Shown piece by piece: positions 44,343-52,874 of a DNA stretch of 64,000 nucleotides; position 1 is the first letter of the stretch, and every line of letters begins with the position of its first letter. The DNA is taken from positions 1 through 64,000 of the forward strand of contig CALGSZ010000096.1 of assembly GCA_937901745.1 (NCBI GenBank), in the 5' to 3' direction. The notes under the pieces were generated by a model that was not told the DNA's origin, did not search any database, and worked only from the letters and a program-made list of their open reading frames with translations. The stretch is from an uncultured Chloroflexota bacterium (GTDB lineage: Bacteria > Chloroflexota > Chloroflexia > Thermomicrobiales > UBA6265). The translations under genes and the position numbers were made by a program.

Positions 44343-45245
44343 TCAGGCCTTGGCGCGCTCGGCGGCAACGATCTCACGGGTGGCCGGGGCGACCTCACGG
44401 GCGAAGAGCTCGAGCGAGTAGGGATCGTCCGCGGCCAGGATGAACGTGGAGATGCCGTACCGCAGCGTGACGTCCGCCAGATCCTCAGCCCATTTTTCCG
44501 GCGGGCCGACGAGGAAGGATTGGCTTACCGAGCTGAACTGACCGTTGATGTTCAGCATGCGGCGCACGGCGGAGGGAGACCGCCCCGCGGCGACAGCGGC
44601 TTCATCAATGATCCGGTTCATCTCCTCGAGGGCAGCCGTCCCGCCCGGCAAGTAGCTGAGCGATGGCAGCCAGCCGTCCCCGAGGCGGCCGGTGAGCTGG
44701 AGCATCCGCGGCTTGTACGCCCCGATCCAAATCTCGACGTTGTGTGCTGGCGCGGGGCCGCGCTTGGCTCCGCTGACCTGATAGTAGGTGCCGTTGACCC
44801 GCACGCCGCCGCGCTGGCTCGTGTCCCAAAGCTCGCGGATGATTGTGATCGCTTCCTCGAGCGCGACGACCGCCTGCCCGGCTGACAGCCGCCGGCCACC
44901 CATCGCCTCGATCGCGTCCCAGAATGCGCCAGCGCCGATGCCCAGCTCAATACGGCCACCGCTCAGGCGGTCGAGACTGGCGACGGCGCGAGCGAGCACA
45001 GCCGGCTGCCGCAGCGGGAGGTTGAGGACGTTGCCGGCCAGCCGAATGCTCCGAGTGCGCGAAGCGACGTAGGAGAGGAGCGTCCACGTGTCGAGGAATG
45101 CCGGCTGGTACGGGTGGTCTTGGAACGTCACCAGATCGAGCCCCACCTGCTCCGCCACCAGCGACAGCTCGACGGCGTGGTGCGGCGGTTGGGCTCGTGG
45201 CGTGATGAAGGCGCCGAAGCAGAGATCGTGCCCGTAGTCGGTCAT
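44343..45245 (-). CDS. LLM-class flavin-dependent oxidoreductase
   Basis: 300 residues, bacterial luciferase-like monooxygenase fold. The core reads DLVTFQDHPYQPAFLDTW, RIRLAGN-like IRLAGNVLNLPLRQP, SLDRLSGGRIELGIGAG, AHNVEIWIGAYKPRMLQL and GRLGDGWLPSLSYL. It may use FMNH2 or F420; the HPYQP segment and overall form suit the F420-linked branch common in Actinobacteria and Chloroflexota. Its ATG overlaps the stop of the upstream fusion gene (ATGA at 45242-45245), and it is a close paralog of that protein's N-terminal half. The two probably act on related substrates. Confidence 0.92.
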   Translation of the reverse strand: MTDYGHDLCFGAFITPRAQPPHHAVELSLVAEQVGLDLVTFQDHPYQPAFLDTWTLLSYVASRTRSIRLAGNVLNLPLRQPAVLARAVASLDRLSGGRIELGIGAGAFWDAIEAMGGRRLSAGQAVVALEEAITIIRELWDTSQRGGVRVNGTYYQVSGAKRGPAPAHNVEIWIGAYKPRMLQLTGRLGDGWLPSLSYLPGGTAALEEMNRIIDEAAVAAGRSPSAVRRMLNINGQFSSVSQSFLVGPPEKWAEDLADVTLRYGISTFILAADDPYSLELFAREVAPATREIVAAERAKA

Positions 45246-47533
45246 GATCCTGTCTCCACTGGTGCGGGCCGCGAAGCGTCCTCTGGGTTGAGGTCGAAGC
45301 TGTCGCGGAAGAGATTCTCCGGGTCATAGCGCGCTTTGAGGCGGCGCAGGCGTTCGAGCGTTGGCGGCGGGAACGCTTCGGCCAGCCGCTCCGGGCGCGG
45401 GTCGGTCTCGAAGGCGAGGTAGAGACCGTTGAAGTGGTATTGGATTTGGTCCCAAGCCGCGTCGAGACGCGCGCGGTGCGCGCCGAGCGCCAGCACCGAG
45501 AAGTTCGCCGAGCGGTTGGCGTACGCGGTGGCATCTGGTGGAACGTCCGACACGGCTCCACCGACCGCCCGAATTTGAAAGAAGTAGATCAGCCCACTGC
45601 GCAGCAGGCGTTCAGCATCGGCGGCGAACTCGGGCGTGATGTGCTCGATCAGGCCGGAGCGCGTGATCGGCTCGCCCCGGCCGTAGTAATCGCCGCTCTG
45701 CGCGTTCGCCATCACGGTTGCATAGGGCGCGATGATGGCGCTTTGGTCGTAGAGCGGGGCGATGTTGACGAGTGGCTGGAGGCAGCGGACGATCGTCTCC
45801 GGATTGTCCGAGGCGACCATCGCCAGAACGAAGGCAATGGTTGGCTGTCCCCGGCGTGGGCTCGTGATGAGGAAGCTGGTGAGCTCGCGCGGCGACGCCT
45901 CGACGATAGCGCCCCAGCGTTCGAGAAAGCCGGCTATATCGCTCGCGTCGAAGAGCAGCTGCGCCCAGCCGACGTTGCTGACCTCGGGCACTTCGAACTC
46001 GAACGAGGTGACGATGCCGAACCCGGCGCCGGCGCCCCGCACCGCCCAGAACAGGTCCGGGTTTTCGTCGTCACTGGCCCGCACGACCGCCCCATCCGCC
46101 AGCACCATCTCGACCGCTCGCAGGTGATCGATCGTCAGACCGTGCTTGCGGCCGAGGAATCCGATTCCTCCGGCCGTTGCCAGCCCGCCGACGCCAACGC
46201 CGCCATAGTCGCCGGAGGTCAGCGCCCAACCATAGGGAGACAGCGCCGCCGCGACGTCCATCCAACGCGCTCCCGGCTCGATCCGGACACGGCGGGTCGC
46301 GCGGTCGAGCACCTCGATCGCGCGTAGGCGGGAGAGATTGATGACGATACCGCCGTCGTTCGTGGACCGGCCGCGAATACCGTGCCCGCCGCTGCGGATG
46401 GAAAGGGGCACGTGGCGGTGCGCTCGGGCGAAGGCGACGGCAGTTGCCACCTCGGCGGTCGTGCCGGGCTGAATCACCAGGCCCGGGGAGCCGCCGCGGA
46501 AGTAGGTCGATCTCATGCGCGCGTAGGAGGGGTCTCCGGGCTCGATGACCGCGCCATCCAGCGATTCTGGAATGGCGTCGTAGTCGATGCCTTCGCGGCG
46601 CCGAGCCCGCACCGAGGCGCGCCGGATCGGACGAGCCAGGAACGCTCCCGCAAGCTCGCGCTCCGCCGCTTCGCGCAGCGCAGGCGCTACCTCCCGCGCG
46701 AACTGCTCAATGGTGCGCTCGTCATCCGACATCAGGATGAAAGTGCCGACGCCATGCTCGACGACGAGCGGGAGAAGCTCTTCGACCCACTGCACGCTCG
46801 GCCCTTCCAGGAACCCGCCGCGCTCAGGAGCGAAGCGGCCGGCAATGTTGACGAGGCGGCGGATCTCGCGCGGGTCGCGGCCAGCCTCCCGCGCCGCCTC
46901 GTCGATGATCGCGTTCCCGGCCGTGAGATCGCCCGGTTGGAGGAACGGGAGCGAGGGGAGCCAGCCGTCAGCCTTGCGGCCGATCAGGCGCAGCATTCGT
47001 GGCTGCCTGGCCCCGATCCAGATCGGAATATCGTGCGCGGGGACGGGTCCGCGCTGGACGCGCGAGACACGGTAGTACGTGCCGTGGAAGCTCAGCGGCG
47101 CCGAGTCGGCGGTGTCGAGTATGCCGCGGATAATGTCGATCGCCTCTTCGAGCGCCTCGACTGCCTGTCCGGCCCTCAGGCCGCGTCCCCCCATCGCCGC
47201 GACCGCCATCTGATAGGCTCCCGCGCCGAGCCCGAGTGACAGGCGTCCTCCAGAGAGGAGGTCGAGGCTCGCCGCGGAGCGCGCCAGCACGGTAGGGTCG
47301 CGCAGCTGGATGTTGTGAACATTGGCGGCGATGCGGATGCGCTCGGTCTGACCGGCAACCCAGGACAGGAGCGTCCACGTATCGAGGTGCGCCGGCTGAT
47401 ACGGGTGGTCCTGGAAGGTAACGAGATCGTAGCCAAGCTCCTCACTGCGGCGCGCGAGCGCGACCACCGACTCCGGCGAATCGCTGCGCGGCGTGATGAA
47501 CGTCCCAAACTCGAGGGGATGACCATAGTGCAC
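45242..47533 (-). CDS. Fusion: LLM flavin-dependent oxidoreductase + FAD-linked (berberine bridge-like) oxidase
   Basis: 763 residues. Residues 1-~300 are an LLM domain (DLVTFQDHPYQPAHLDTW, SLDLLSGGRLSLGLGAG, HDIPIWIGARQPRML). After an Arg-rich linker, residues ~325-760 are a PCMH-type FAD-binding domain and BBE tail. The FAD domain has LSIRSGGHGIRGRSTNDGG, whose His is the usual 8-alpha-histidyl FAD site, and GVGVGGLATAGGIGFLGRKH, without the second Cys link. The end is LKARYDPENLFRDSFDLNPE, with the N-P-E-N-x-F-type motif. The frame is continuous. A single polypeptide could couple two flavin reactions, for example F420 or FMN chemistry and substrate oxidation with O2. Its stop overlaps the start of a stand-alone LLM paralog. 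Confidence 0.9.
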   Translation of the reverse strand: MHYGHPLEFGTFITPRSDSPESVVALARRSEELGYDLVTFQDHPYQPAHLDTWTLLSWVAGQTERIRIAANVHNIQLRDPTVLARSAASLDLLSGGRLSLGLGAGAYQMAVAAMGGRGLRAGQAVEALEEAIDIIRGILDTADSAPLSFHGTYYRVSRVQRGPVPAHDIPIWIGARQPRMLRLIGRKADGWLPSLPFLQPGDLTAGNAIIDEAAREAGRDPREIRRLVNIAGRFAPERGGFLEGPSVQWVEELLPLVVEHGVGTFILMSDDERTIEQFAREVAPALREAAERELAGAFLARPIRRASVRARRREGIDYDAIPESLDGAVIEPGDPSYARMRSTYFRGGSPGLVIQPGTTAEVATAVAFARAHRHVPLSIRSGGHGIRGRSTNDGGIVINLSRLRAIEVLDRATRRVRIEPGARWMDVAAALSPYGWALTSGDYGGVGVGGLATAGGIGFLGRKHGLTIDHLRAVEMVLADGAVVRASDDENPDLFWAVRGAGAGFGIVTSFEFEVPEVSNVGWAQLLFDASDIAGFLERWGAIVEASPRELTSFLITSPRRGQPTIAFVLAMVASDNPETIVRCLQPLVNIAPLYDQSAIIAPYATVMANAQSGDYYGRGEPITRSGLIEHITPEFAADAERLLRSGLIYFFQIRAVGGAVSDVPPDATAYANRSANFSVLALGAHRARLDAAWDQIQYHFNGLYLAFETDPRPERLAEAFPPPTLERLRRLKARYDPENLFRDSFDLNPEDASRPAPVETGS

Positions 47534-47557
47534 GCGCGTTACTCCTGAGACGTAGAG

Positions 47558-47580
47558 AGTGCTGGGTGCTGAGTGCTGAG
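47558..47580. repeat. Short tandem repeat of gtgctga-like units
   Basis: About three 7-8 bp units (agtgctgggtgctgagtgctg) lie in the gap between the LLM fusion gene and pepF. No function is assigned. Confidence 0.5.
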
Positions 47581-47607
47581 TAAAGGGTCGAGCCGGACTA
47601 GCTGGTG

Positions 47608-47669
47608 GGGACGGTCGCCCGCGCGGTTGAAGTCTCGGTTGGCGTTATGTCGAGGCTGGCGACCGTCCC
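47608..47669 (-). terminator. Hairpin downstream of pepF
   Basis: gggacggtcgcc (47608-47619) pairs perfectly with ggcgaccgtccc (47658-47669), a 12-bp stem with a 38-base loop, starting 11 bp past the pepF stop on the minus strand. No T-run is present. A small direct repeat of gtgctga units lies next to it at 47558-47580. Confidence 0.5.
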
Positions 47670-47679
47670 AAGGGCGTTG

Positions 47680-49551
47680 CTACGCGGATCGGTTATTGGC
47701 TTGCTCGCCTGGTTCGTGGTTGGCGGCAACGTTGAGGCCGCCTTCGGCGACGATCTGTTCCATTTCCGCGACCGTCGCCTCGAACTCCGCCAACGCGTCT
47801 CGGACGGGATCGGGCGTCGTCAGATCGACGCCGGCGCGCTGCAGCAGGAGGAGCGGATAGTCGGAGCCGCCCGCCTCCAGCAGGCGCAGGTACCGCTCGG
47901 CGGCCGGCGCGCCCTCATCGCGGATCGCCCGCGCCAGCGCGATGGCGGCGGCGATTCCGGTTGCGTATTGGTAGACGTAGAACGCGCGGTAGAAGTGCGG
48001 GACTCGGCTCCAATTGAGACGCGCCAGGTCGTCCCGCTCGACACCCGGCATGTACGTCTCCATCAACTGGCCGTAGATCTCGCTCAGCGACTGCTCCGTG
48101 AGCGGCTGACCGGCTTCGACCGCAGCGTGCGTCCGATGCTCGAAATCGGCGAACATCGCCTGGCGGATCAGCGTGGAATGGATCGTGTCCGCGAAGCGGT
48201 TGAGGATCGAGAATCGGGTGACGCGATCCTCCTCCGGCGTCTCCTGCAGGAGATACCAGGTGAGCAAGACTTCATTGACGGTCGAGGCGACTTCGGCCAG
48301 GAAGATCGGATATTGGGCGTCGTGGTATGGCTGTGCGCGGTCGGCCAGCAGGCTGTGCATCGCATGCCCGGCCTCGTGCGCCAGGGTGAAGACGTGGTCC
48401 ATCGTGCCGTTCCAGTTCATCAGGATGACTGGCGGCGCGCCGTAGACACCCCAAGAGTAGGCGCCGGACCGCTTCCCCTTCGTCTCGTGCCAATCGACCC
48501 ACCGCGACTTGAACCCGTTTGCGAGATCCTTCACGTAGGCATCGCCGAGCGGCGCCACGCTCCGCAGGACCACCTGCTGCGCTTCGGCGATCGAGTAGCG
48601 CCGCTCCGGCACCGGCGCGAGCGGGACGAGCAGGTCGTACGCCGCCAGCTTGTCTACACCCAAGAGGCGCGCCCGTAGCTGCATGTAGCGCTCGATCCCT
48701 GGCCGGGCCTCATGCACCGCCGCCAGCAGCTGGTCGTAGACCGCCGGCGGGATGTTGTCGTCGAAGAGGGCAGCGTCCCGCGCCGCCTCGAACGCTCTCG
48801 CCCTGGCGTAGAACAGATCCTTGCGGACCGACGCGCTATACAGCGCCGCCAGAGTATGCCGGTGCGACTGATACGCGCGCATCAGACCTTCGAACGCGGC
48901 CCGGCGGACATCGCGGTTCTTGCTCTCCATCAGGAGTTGGTATCGCGCCTTCGTCAGCGCGATCTCCCGACCTTCCTCGTCGCGGACGGTGCCGAAGTCG
49001 AGGTCGGCATTGTCGAGCGCGGCGAAGGCATCACGCGGCGCGCGGGCGACCTCCGCACTCTGGGCCAGTAACTCCTCGACCTCGACCGACCGGGTGTGCG
49101 GCCGGTAACGCACAATGTCTTCGAGGTAATGCTTGTAGAGTGCGAGCTGAGGATCGGCGAGATACTGGTCGAGAGCCTCGGCCGGGATCGTCAGAATCTC
49201 CGGACGGATGAACGCCAGCGCTTGTCCGACCTCGACCGAGAGCGCCATCACTCGCTCGTACCGGGCGGTCGCCTCCGGATCGGCCTGGTCCTCGTCTCGC
49301 CGCAGCATCGCGTAGACCGCGACGCGCTCGCTCAGCTTCATCAGCGCGACCGCGTCATCCAGCGCCGCTCGCAAGGCCGACGCTGACTCACCGAGCCGCC
49401 CGCGATGCTCGCTTACCTTCGCGATTAGGTCACGGACCCGCGGAATGTCCGCTTCCCACGCGGCCTCGTTGGCATAGATCGGCGACAGGTCCCACGTCTC
49501 TTCGACCGGAACCTCCTGGCGCGTCATCACGTCGGGGTGCGTTGCAACCAT
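47680..49551 (-). CDS. pepF: Oligoendopeptidase F (M3 metallopeptidase)
   Basis: 623 residues from ATG 49551, with gggag 7-8 nt upstream; the open frame continues to 49755 but that part overlaps the nadA leader. M3B family: VEETWDLSPIYANEAAWEAD at the N-terminus, the long helical region, SGAYSWGVYGAPPVILMNWN, the zinc site TLAHEAGHAMHS (HExGH) with the third ligand in FLAEVASTVNE, and HFYRAFYVYQYATGIAAA near the end. It degrades short peptides (roughly 7-17 residues) in the cytoplasm. Length fits the family. It is divergent from nadA. Confidence 0.95.
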   Translation of the reverse strand: MVATHPDVMTRQEVPVEETWDLSPIYANEAAWEADIPRVRDLIAKVSEHRGRLGESASALRAALDDAVALMKLSERVAVYAMLRRDEDQADPEATARYERVMALSVEVGQALAFIRPEILTIPAEALDQYLADPQLALYKHYLEDIVRYRPHTRSVEVEELLAQSAEVARAPRDAFAALDNADLDFGTVRDEEGREIALTKARYQLLMESKNRDVRRAAFEGLMRAYQSHRHTLAALYSASVRKDLFYARARAFEAARDAALFDDNIPPAVYDQLLAAVHEARPGIERYMQLRARLLGVDKLAAYDLLVPLAPVPERRYSIAEAQQVVLRSVAPLGDAYVKDLANGFKSRWVDWHETKGKRSGAYSWGVYGAPPVILMNWNGTMDHVFTLAHEAGHAMHSLLADRAQPYHDAQYPIFLAEVASTVNEVLLTWYLLQETPEEDRVTRFSILNRFADTIHSTLIRQAMFADFEHRTHAAVEAGQPLTEQSLSEIYGQLMETYMPGVERDDLARLNWSRVPHFYRAFYVYQYATGIAAAIALARAIRDEGAPAAERYLRLLEAGGSDYPLLLLQRAGVDLTTPDPVRDALAEFEATVAEMEQIVAEGGLNVAANHEPGEQANNRSA

Positions 49552-49589
49552 CTTCTTCTCCCACACGAGACCACGATCACACGTTGGCA

Positions 49590-49595
49590 ATAATA
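49590..49595 (-). promoter_or_regulatory. Possible -10 element for pepF
   Basis: TATTAT on the minus strand (49595-49590) is 5 of 6 to TATAAT and lies about 40 bp upstream of the pepF ATG. No good -35 is seen at 16-18 bp. Confidence 0.35.
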
Positions 49596-49626
49596 CGTGC
49601 CGGCGCAAATCCGAGTTAGTGTCATG

Positions 49627-49655
49627 TTGACAATTACTCCCTAGGTGTGTAAGCT
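49627..49655 (+). promoter_or_regulatory. Sigma-70-type promoter candidate for nadA
   Basis: A perfect TTGACA (49627-49632) is followed after 17 bp by TAAGCT (49650-49655), preceded by TGTG. The implied leader to the nadA ATG is about 95 nt. Confidence 0.5.
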
Positions 49656-49756
49656 CCGGGCAGCGAGGCAGGAATCCACGGCGCGGAGGGACCGCCGCCG
49701 ACCCGCCCTGCCGGACCGCCGGAGATCGGCCACCGGCGACGAGGAGACCGTTCATT

Positions 49757-51013
49757 ATGTCGATTACGGTCGAGCCTACTCAGACTTCCACGCGGCGCTC
49801 GAAAACGCTTGAATTCGGCGCGAAGCCGTCCACCTGGTTCGTGGACGCCCAGTTGGAGTCGGCGAACTGCGTTCCCGAGGAGACAGTTAGCGCGTATGAG
49901 CGCCTGCGTCGCTATGGCGTGACTCCGCTCCGCCAGCAACGGATACCCCGCGAATACATGCGGATGCCAGCGGAGGAACGCGATGCCCGCATTTGGGAGC
50001 TACGCCGGCAACTCGGTGACCGGTTGGTCGTCCTCGGCCATCACTATCAGCGGGACGAGGTCATCCAGTTCGCCGACTTTCGCGGCGACTCCTTCAAGCT
50101 GTCCCAGCAAGCGGCTGGGCGGACGGATGCCGAGTTCATCCTCTTCTGCGGCGTGCACTTCATGGCGGAGAGCGCGGATATCCTCTCCGGCCCGCACCAG
50201 AAGGTGATCTTGCCGAACTTGGAGGCCGGCTGCTCGATGGCCGACATGGCCAAGCCGGACGACGTCGAAGCGTGCTGGGAGGCGCTGCAGCGCCTCGGCA
50301 TCACCGGCATCGTCCCGGTCACCTACATGAACTCCGCGGCGAGCCTCAAGGCGTTCTGCGGCCGGAACGGCGGCATCGTCTGTACGTCATCGAATGCTTC
50401 GCGGGTCTTCGATTGGGCCTTCGAACGCGGCGAGAAGATCCTCTTCTTCCCGGACGAGCATCTCGGCCGCAACACCGGCGTCAAGAAGGGGATTCCGCTC
50501 GATCGGATGGTCGTCTGGGACCCGTTCCTGCCGCTCGGCGGCAACACGCCAGAGGCGCTGCAGGAGGCGACCATCATCCTCTGGAAGGGCTACTGCTCGG
50601 TGCACGCCCGGTTCACGGTCGAGCAGATCGAAAAGGCGCGCGCCGATTATCCGGACGTGAACGTGATCGTCCATCCCGAGTGCCGGCTGGAAGTCGTGCA
50701 AGCGGCTGACTGCGATGGCTCGACAGAGTTCATCATTGATACAGTCACCAAGGCGCCATCGGGCACGACCTGGGCGGTCGGGACAGAGATCAACCTGGTG
50801 AATCGCCTGCAACAGGAGCAGCCGGACAAGCGCATCTTCTGCCTTGACCCGGTCATCTGCCCGTGCTCGACGATGTACCGGATTCACCCGGGTTACGTGC
50901 TCTGGTCGCTAGAGCACCTGGCGCAGGGCGAGATCGTCAATCAGATCGTCGTCGATCCGGAGACAAAGCGCGACGCCTTGATCGCGCTCGACCGGATGCT
51001 CTCGGTGCCCTAA
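49757..51013 (+). CDS. nadA: Quinolinate synthase A (4Fe-4S)
   Basis: 418 residues, ATG with gaggag upstream. It condenses iminoaspartate with dihydroxyacetone phosphate to quinolinate in NAD synthesis. Motifs: VVLGHHYQRDEVIQFAD, GDSFKLSQQAA, CGVHFMAESADIL, cluster Cys in NLEAGCSMADM, TYMNSAASLKAFCG, GGIVCTSSNA (second Cys), FFPDEHLGRNTG, KGYCSVHARF, HPECRLEVVQAAD, GTEINLVNRL and VICPCSTMYRI (third Cys). This is the longer form with an N-terminal extension. Neither nadB nor nadC is adjacent. A clear terminator follows. Confidence 0.97.
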   Translation: MSITVEPTQTSTRRSKTLEFGAKPSTWFVDAQLESANCVPEETVSAYERLRRYGVTPLRQQRIPREYMRMPAEERDARIWELRRQLGDRLVVLGHHYQRDEVIQFADFRGDSFKLSQQAAGRTDAEFILFCGVHFMAESADILSGPHQKVILPNLEAGCSMADMAKPDDVEACWEALQRLGITGIVPVTYMNSAASLKAFCGRNGGIVCTSSNASRVFDWAFERGEKILFFPDEHLGRNTGVKKGIPLDRMVVWDPFLPLGGNTPEALQEATIILWKGYCSVHARFTVEQIEKARADYPDVNVIVHPECRLEVVQAADCDGSTEFIIDTVTKAPSGTTWAVGTEINLVNRLQQEQPDKRIFCLDPVICPCSTMYRIHPGYVLWSLEHLAQGEIVNQIVVDPETKRDALIALDRMLSVP

Positions 51014-51044
51014 GAATCACGATCTACGGAACGATAGGCACGAA

Positions 51045-51080
51045 GCGGGGCGGTCTTGAGCCGCCCCGCGTGACGTTTTT
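51045..51080 (+). terminator. Rho-independent terminator of nadA
   Basis: gcggggcgg (51045-51053) pairs perfectly with ccgccccgc (51061-51069), loop tcttgag, followed by gtgacgttttt. It starts 32 bp after the nadA stop. Confidence 0.85.
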
Positions 51081-51100
51081 CGCCGTGTATCGGCGGTGCA

Positions 51101-52114
51101 TTACGCCTCTGGCGTCGCGCCAGGCATCTCCGATTCTCCGACGGTGACGATCTCCACCATCCCTTCAAAGGCGTGCGGCACGAAGTCGCGACCCGGATCC
51201 GGGATGAAGCAGGCAACGATGTACGTGCCCGGCTGCAGATCGATGAGGAGCCATTGCGTCGTCCCGCGCGATTGCGTCCCCGCGAACGCCACGGACACGA
51301 GCTCTTCAGGGCTCGGGAGTCCAGCGGCCGGTGTTCCGGTCTCGAACGCCCCAAAGATCTGCTGCAGCTCTTCCAGCGTGATTGGGACCGGTGAGAGCGT
51401 CCAATCGACGAAGTGCGGCTGATCGCTATTGTTCACGATCTTCACGAGCTGTTGACCGGGCGTGAACGTTCCCTCGAAGCGGAAGACGAAGCCGTCTGGT
51501 GTGTTCTCCTCATAGACCGTTACGGACGCCGCCGGCTCGGGCCCCGGCTCCGGCGAGGCCATGCCCTCCGTCACGGTGAAGCCGACTGGTGGTTGCGGCA
51601 CCGTTGGGTCCTCGCCCCAGGCCACCCAGTTGCCCGCGACGGTGAACTCGACGATCCCCTGCGCTGTTTGTCCAGGCTCAATAAAGGCGCCACCGGCGAT
51701 GGCGACTTCATAGAACCAATCTGGAATCCCGCCGCCCTCTTCGCCTCCTTCTTCCCCTTGGGCTTCCTCGGCAGGCGTGGCGTGCATGTGCTCCTCAGCG
51801 GCCGGGCTTGCTTCTGGCTCCATACCCATCGCCGCGAGGTCCTCCGCGGTCATCCCTTCCGGCAGCTGCATGAAATTGAGTCCGCCTGGCGCGCTCGAAG
51901 CATTCTCGAAGGTGTAGAGGTAGCGGCCGGTTGTAACCTCCGCCGGCACTCCCTCGTATGCGGTGTCGGTGAGGCGGATGCTCAGTTCCTCGAGTCCAAG
52001 CTCAGCTCCGGACAACATCCCGCCAGTGGACGGGGTGGCGTCCTGCGCCGCGACTGGGGCGAGAGAAACGGCACCAAGCAACAGTGCAGCGACGAGCGCA
52101 ATTAGACCTCGCAT
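51101..52114 (-). CDS. Secreted cupredoxin-like protein (two-domain)
   Basis: 337 residues from ATG 52114 (ggagaggagg 5 nt upstream). A signal peptide (MRGLIALVAALLLGAV...VAAQ) is followed by two related beta-sandwich domains. Domain 1 has LTDTAYEGVPAEVTTGRYLY, then an acidic Glu/Gly/His linker (EEHMHATPAEE). Domain 2 has FEGTFTPGQQLVKIVNNSDQ, PHFVDWTLSP, and LQPGTYIVACFIPDPGRDFV followed by PHAFEGM. Domain 2 keeps a cupredoxin-like set (His in QPHF, Cys in VACF, His in PHAFEGM with a following Met). The C-to-H spacing is wider than in classical blue copper sites, so copper binding is possible but unproven. Located outside the membrane. Confidence 0.75.
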   Translation of the reverse strand: MRGLIALVAALLLGAVSLAPVAAQDATPSTGGMLSGAELGLEELSIRLTDTAYEGVPAEVTTGRYLYTFENASSAPGGLNFMQLPEGMTAEDLAAMGMEPEASPAAEEHMHATPAEEAQGEEGGEEGGGIPDWFYEVAIAGGAFIEPGQTAQGIVEFTVAGNWVAWGEDPTVPQPPVGFTVTEGMASPEPGPEPAASVTVYEENTPDGFVFRFEGTFTPGQQLVKIVNNSDQPHFVDWTLSPVPITLEELQQIFGAFETGTPAAGLPSPEELVSVAFAGTQSRGTTQWLLIDLQPGTYIVACFIPDPGRDFVPHAFEGMVEIVTVGESEMPGATPEA

Positions 52115-52365
52115 GCCAGCCTCCTCTCCGCGCCCCAGACACCGCAGGGCCAATCCCTCCGGAATGCGGCGAGTGTCACACCCATCCGCGGGGCACTATG
52201 TGGCTTGTCCGCTTCCGGACGCACGATTCGGGCCAAAGCGCGAAATGCGTCGTCCGTGGCCGTTGGAGTGGCGCGGTGGGTCGATCAACTGGTATGGTGG
52301 AGTGAACGCGACAGTGTGAGAGGCAGGCGCCTCGCCCGTGGTAAGCACCGACGTGAGGAGCGAGG

Positions 52366-52860
52366 ATGATGGCCGATGTCGGTGAGATTGCCCCCGACTT
52401 TACGCTGACCGGCGCGAGCGGTAAGACGTTCACGCTCAGCGATCTCCGGGGGAAGAAGCGCGCACTCTTGATCTTCTACCCGGAAGACGATTCGAGTGGC
52501 TGAACGGACCAGCTCTCCGCCGTGCGTGACACGGTCGAACAATTCCGCGCACTCGATACCGAGCCATTCGGCATCAACCAGGCCGATGCCGAGAGCCACC
52601 GCCGCTTCATCGAGAAGCTGAACCTGCCGTTCGATCTCCTCGTTGACGAGGGGTTCCGCGTCTCTGATCTCTACGACGCGATCAAGACGGAGGGGACGGC
52701 GGTCAAGCGCAAGCTCGATCGGATCAACCGCACGGTGGTGATCGTCGGCAAGAATGGCCGGATCATCTACCGGGCCGCGGGCGCTCCACCGCCGACCGAG
52801 CTTCTCGCCGCTATCGAGCAGGCGAACGACGAGCCGAACGGAGACGAGACGGGCGGATAG
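52366..52860 (+). CDS. Selenocysteine-containing peroxiredoxin (BCP/PrxQ-like), TGA at 52501-52503 read as Sec
   Basis: 164 residues including Sec at position 46. ATG 52366 is preceded by gaggag (ATG 52369 also possible). The frame gives the AhpC/TSA fold: [41 protein letters not shown], then TGA, then [17 protein letters not shown] and [18 protein letters not shown], ending at 52860. In Cys homologs the segment reads FYPxDxTPGC, so the TGA falls exactly at the peroxidatic cysteine. Both sides keep frame and conservation, which argues against a pseudogene. The protein has no Cys at all, so no resolving residue: a one-Sec peroxidase. A SECIS-like hairpin follows the TGA. It would reduce peroxides in the cytoplasm and needs selA/B/C/D elsewhere in the genome. 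Confidence 0.88.
52501..52538 (+). promoter_or_regulatory. Candidate bacterial SECIS element (UGA recoding)
   Basis: Downstream of the in-frame TGA (52501-52503) a stem forms between ccgtg (52520-52524) and cacgg (52530-52534). A G-U pair and, past one C-C mismatch, two more pairs extend it to 52516/52538. The apical loop is cgtga, with G as its second base, and starts 21 nt after the TGA. Distance, small loop and early loop G fit bacterial SECIS elements; base pairing needs folding to confirm. Confidence 0.6.
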
Positions 52861-52874
52861 CGGCGCGGCAAGGG

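Noticed and set aside
47605..48678. 357-residue frame opposite pepF
   Set aside because: pepF has the full HExGH site and family motifs; the antisense frame has none.
52522..52860. A 112-residue gene starting at 52522
   Set aside because: This is only the part of the peroxiredoxin after the TGA; it would lack the first strands and active site of the fold. The upstream segment in the same frame completes the protein.
52366..52860. Pseudogene by nonsense mutation
   Set aside because: The TGA is exactly at the catalytic position, both sides are intact in the same frame, and a SECIS-like hairpin is present; a random nonsense at this codon is unlikely. It remains possible until the Sec machinery is confirmed.
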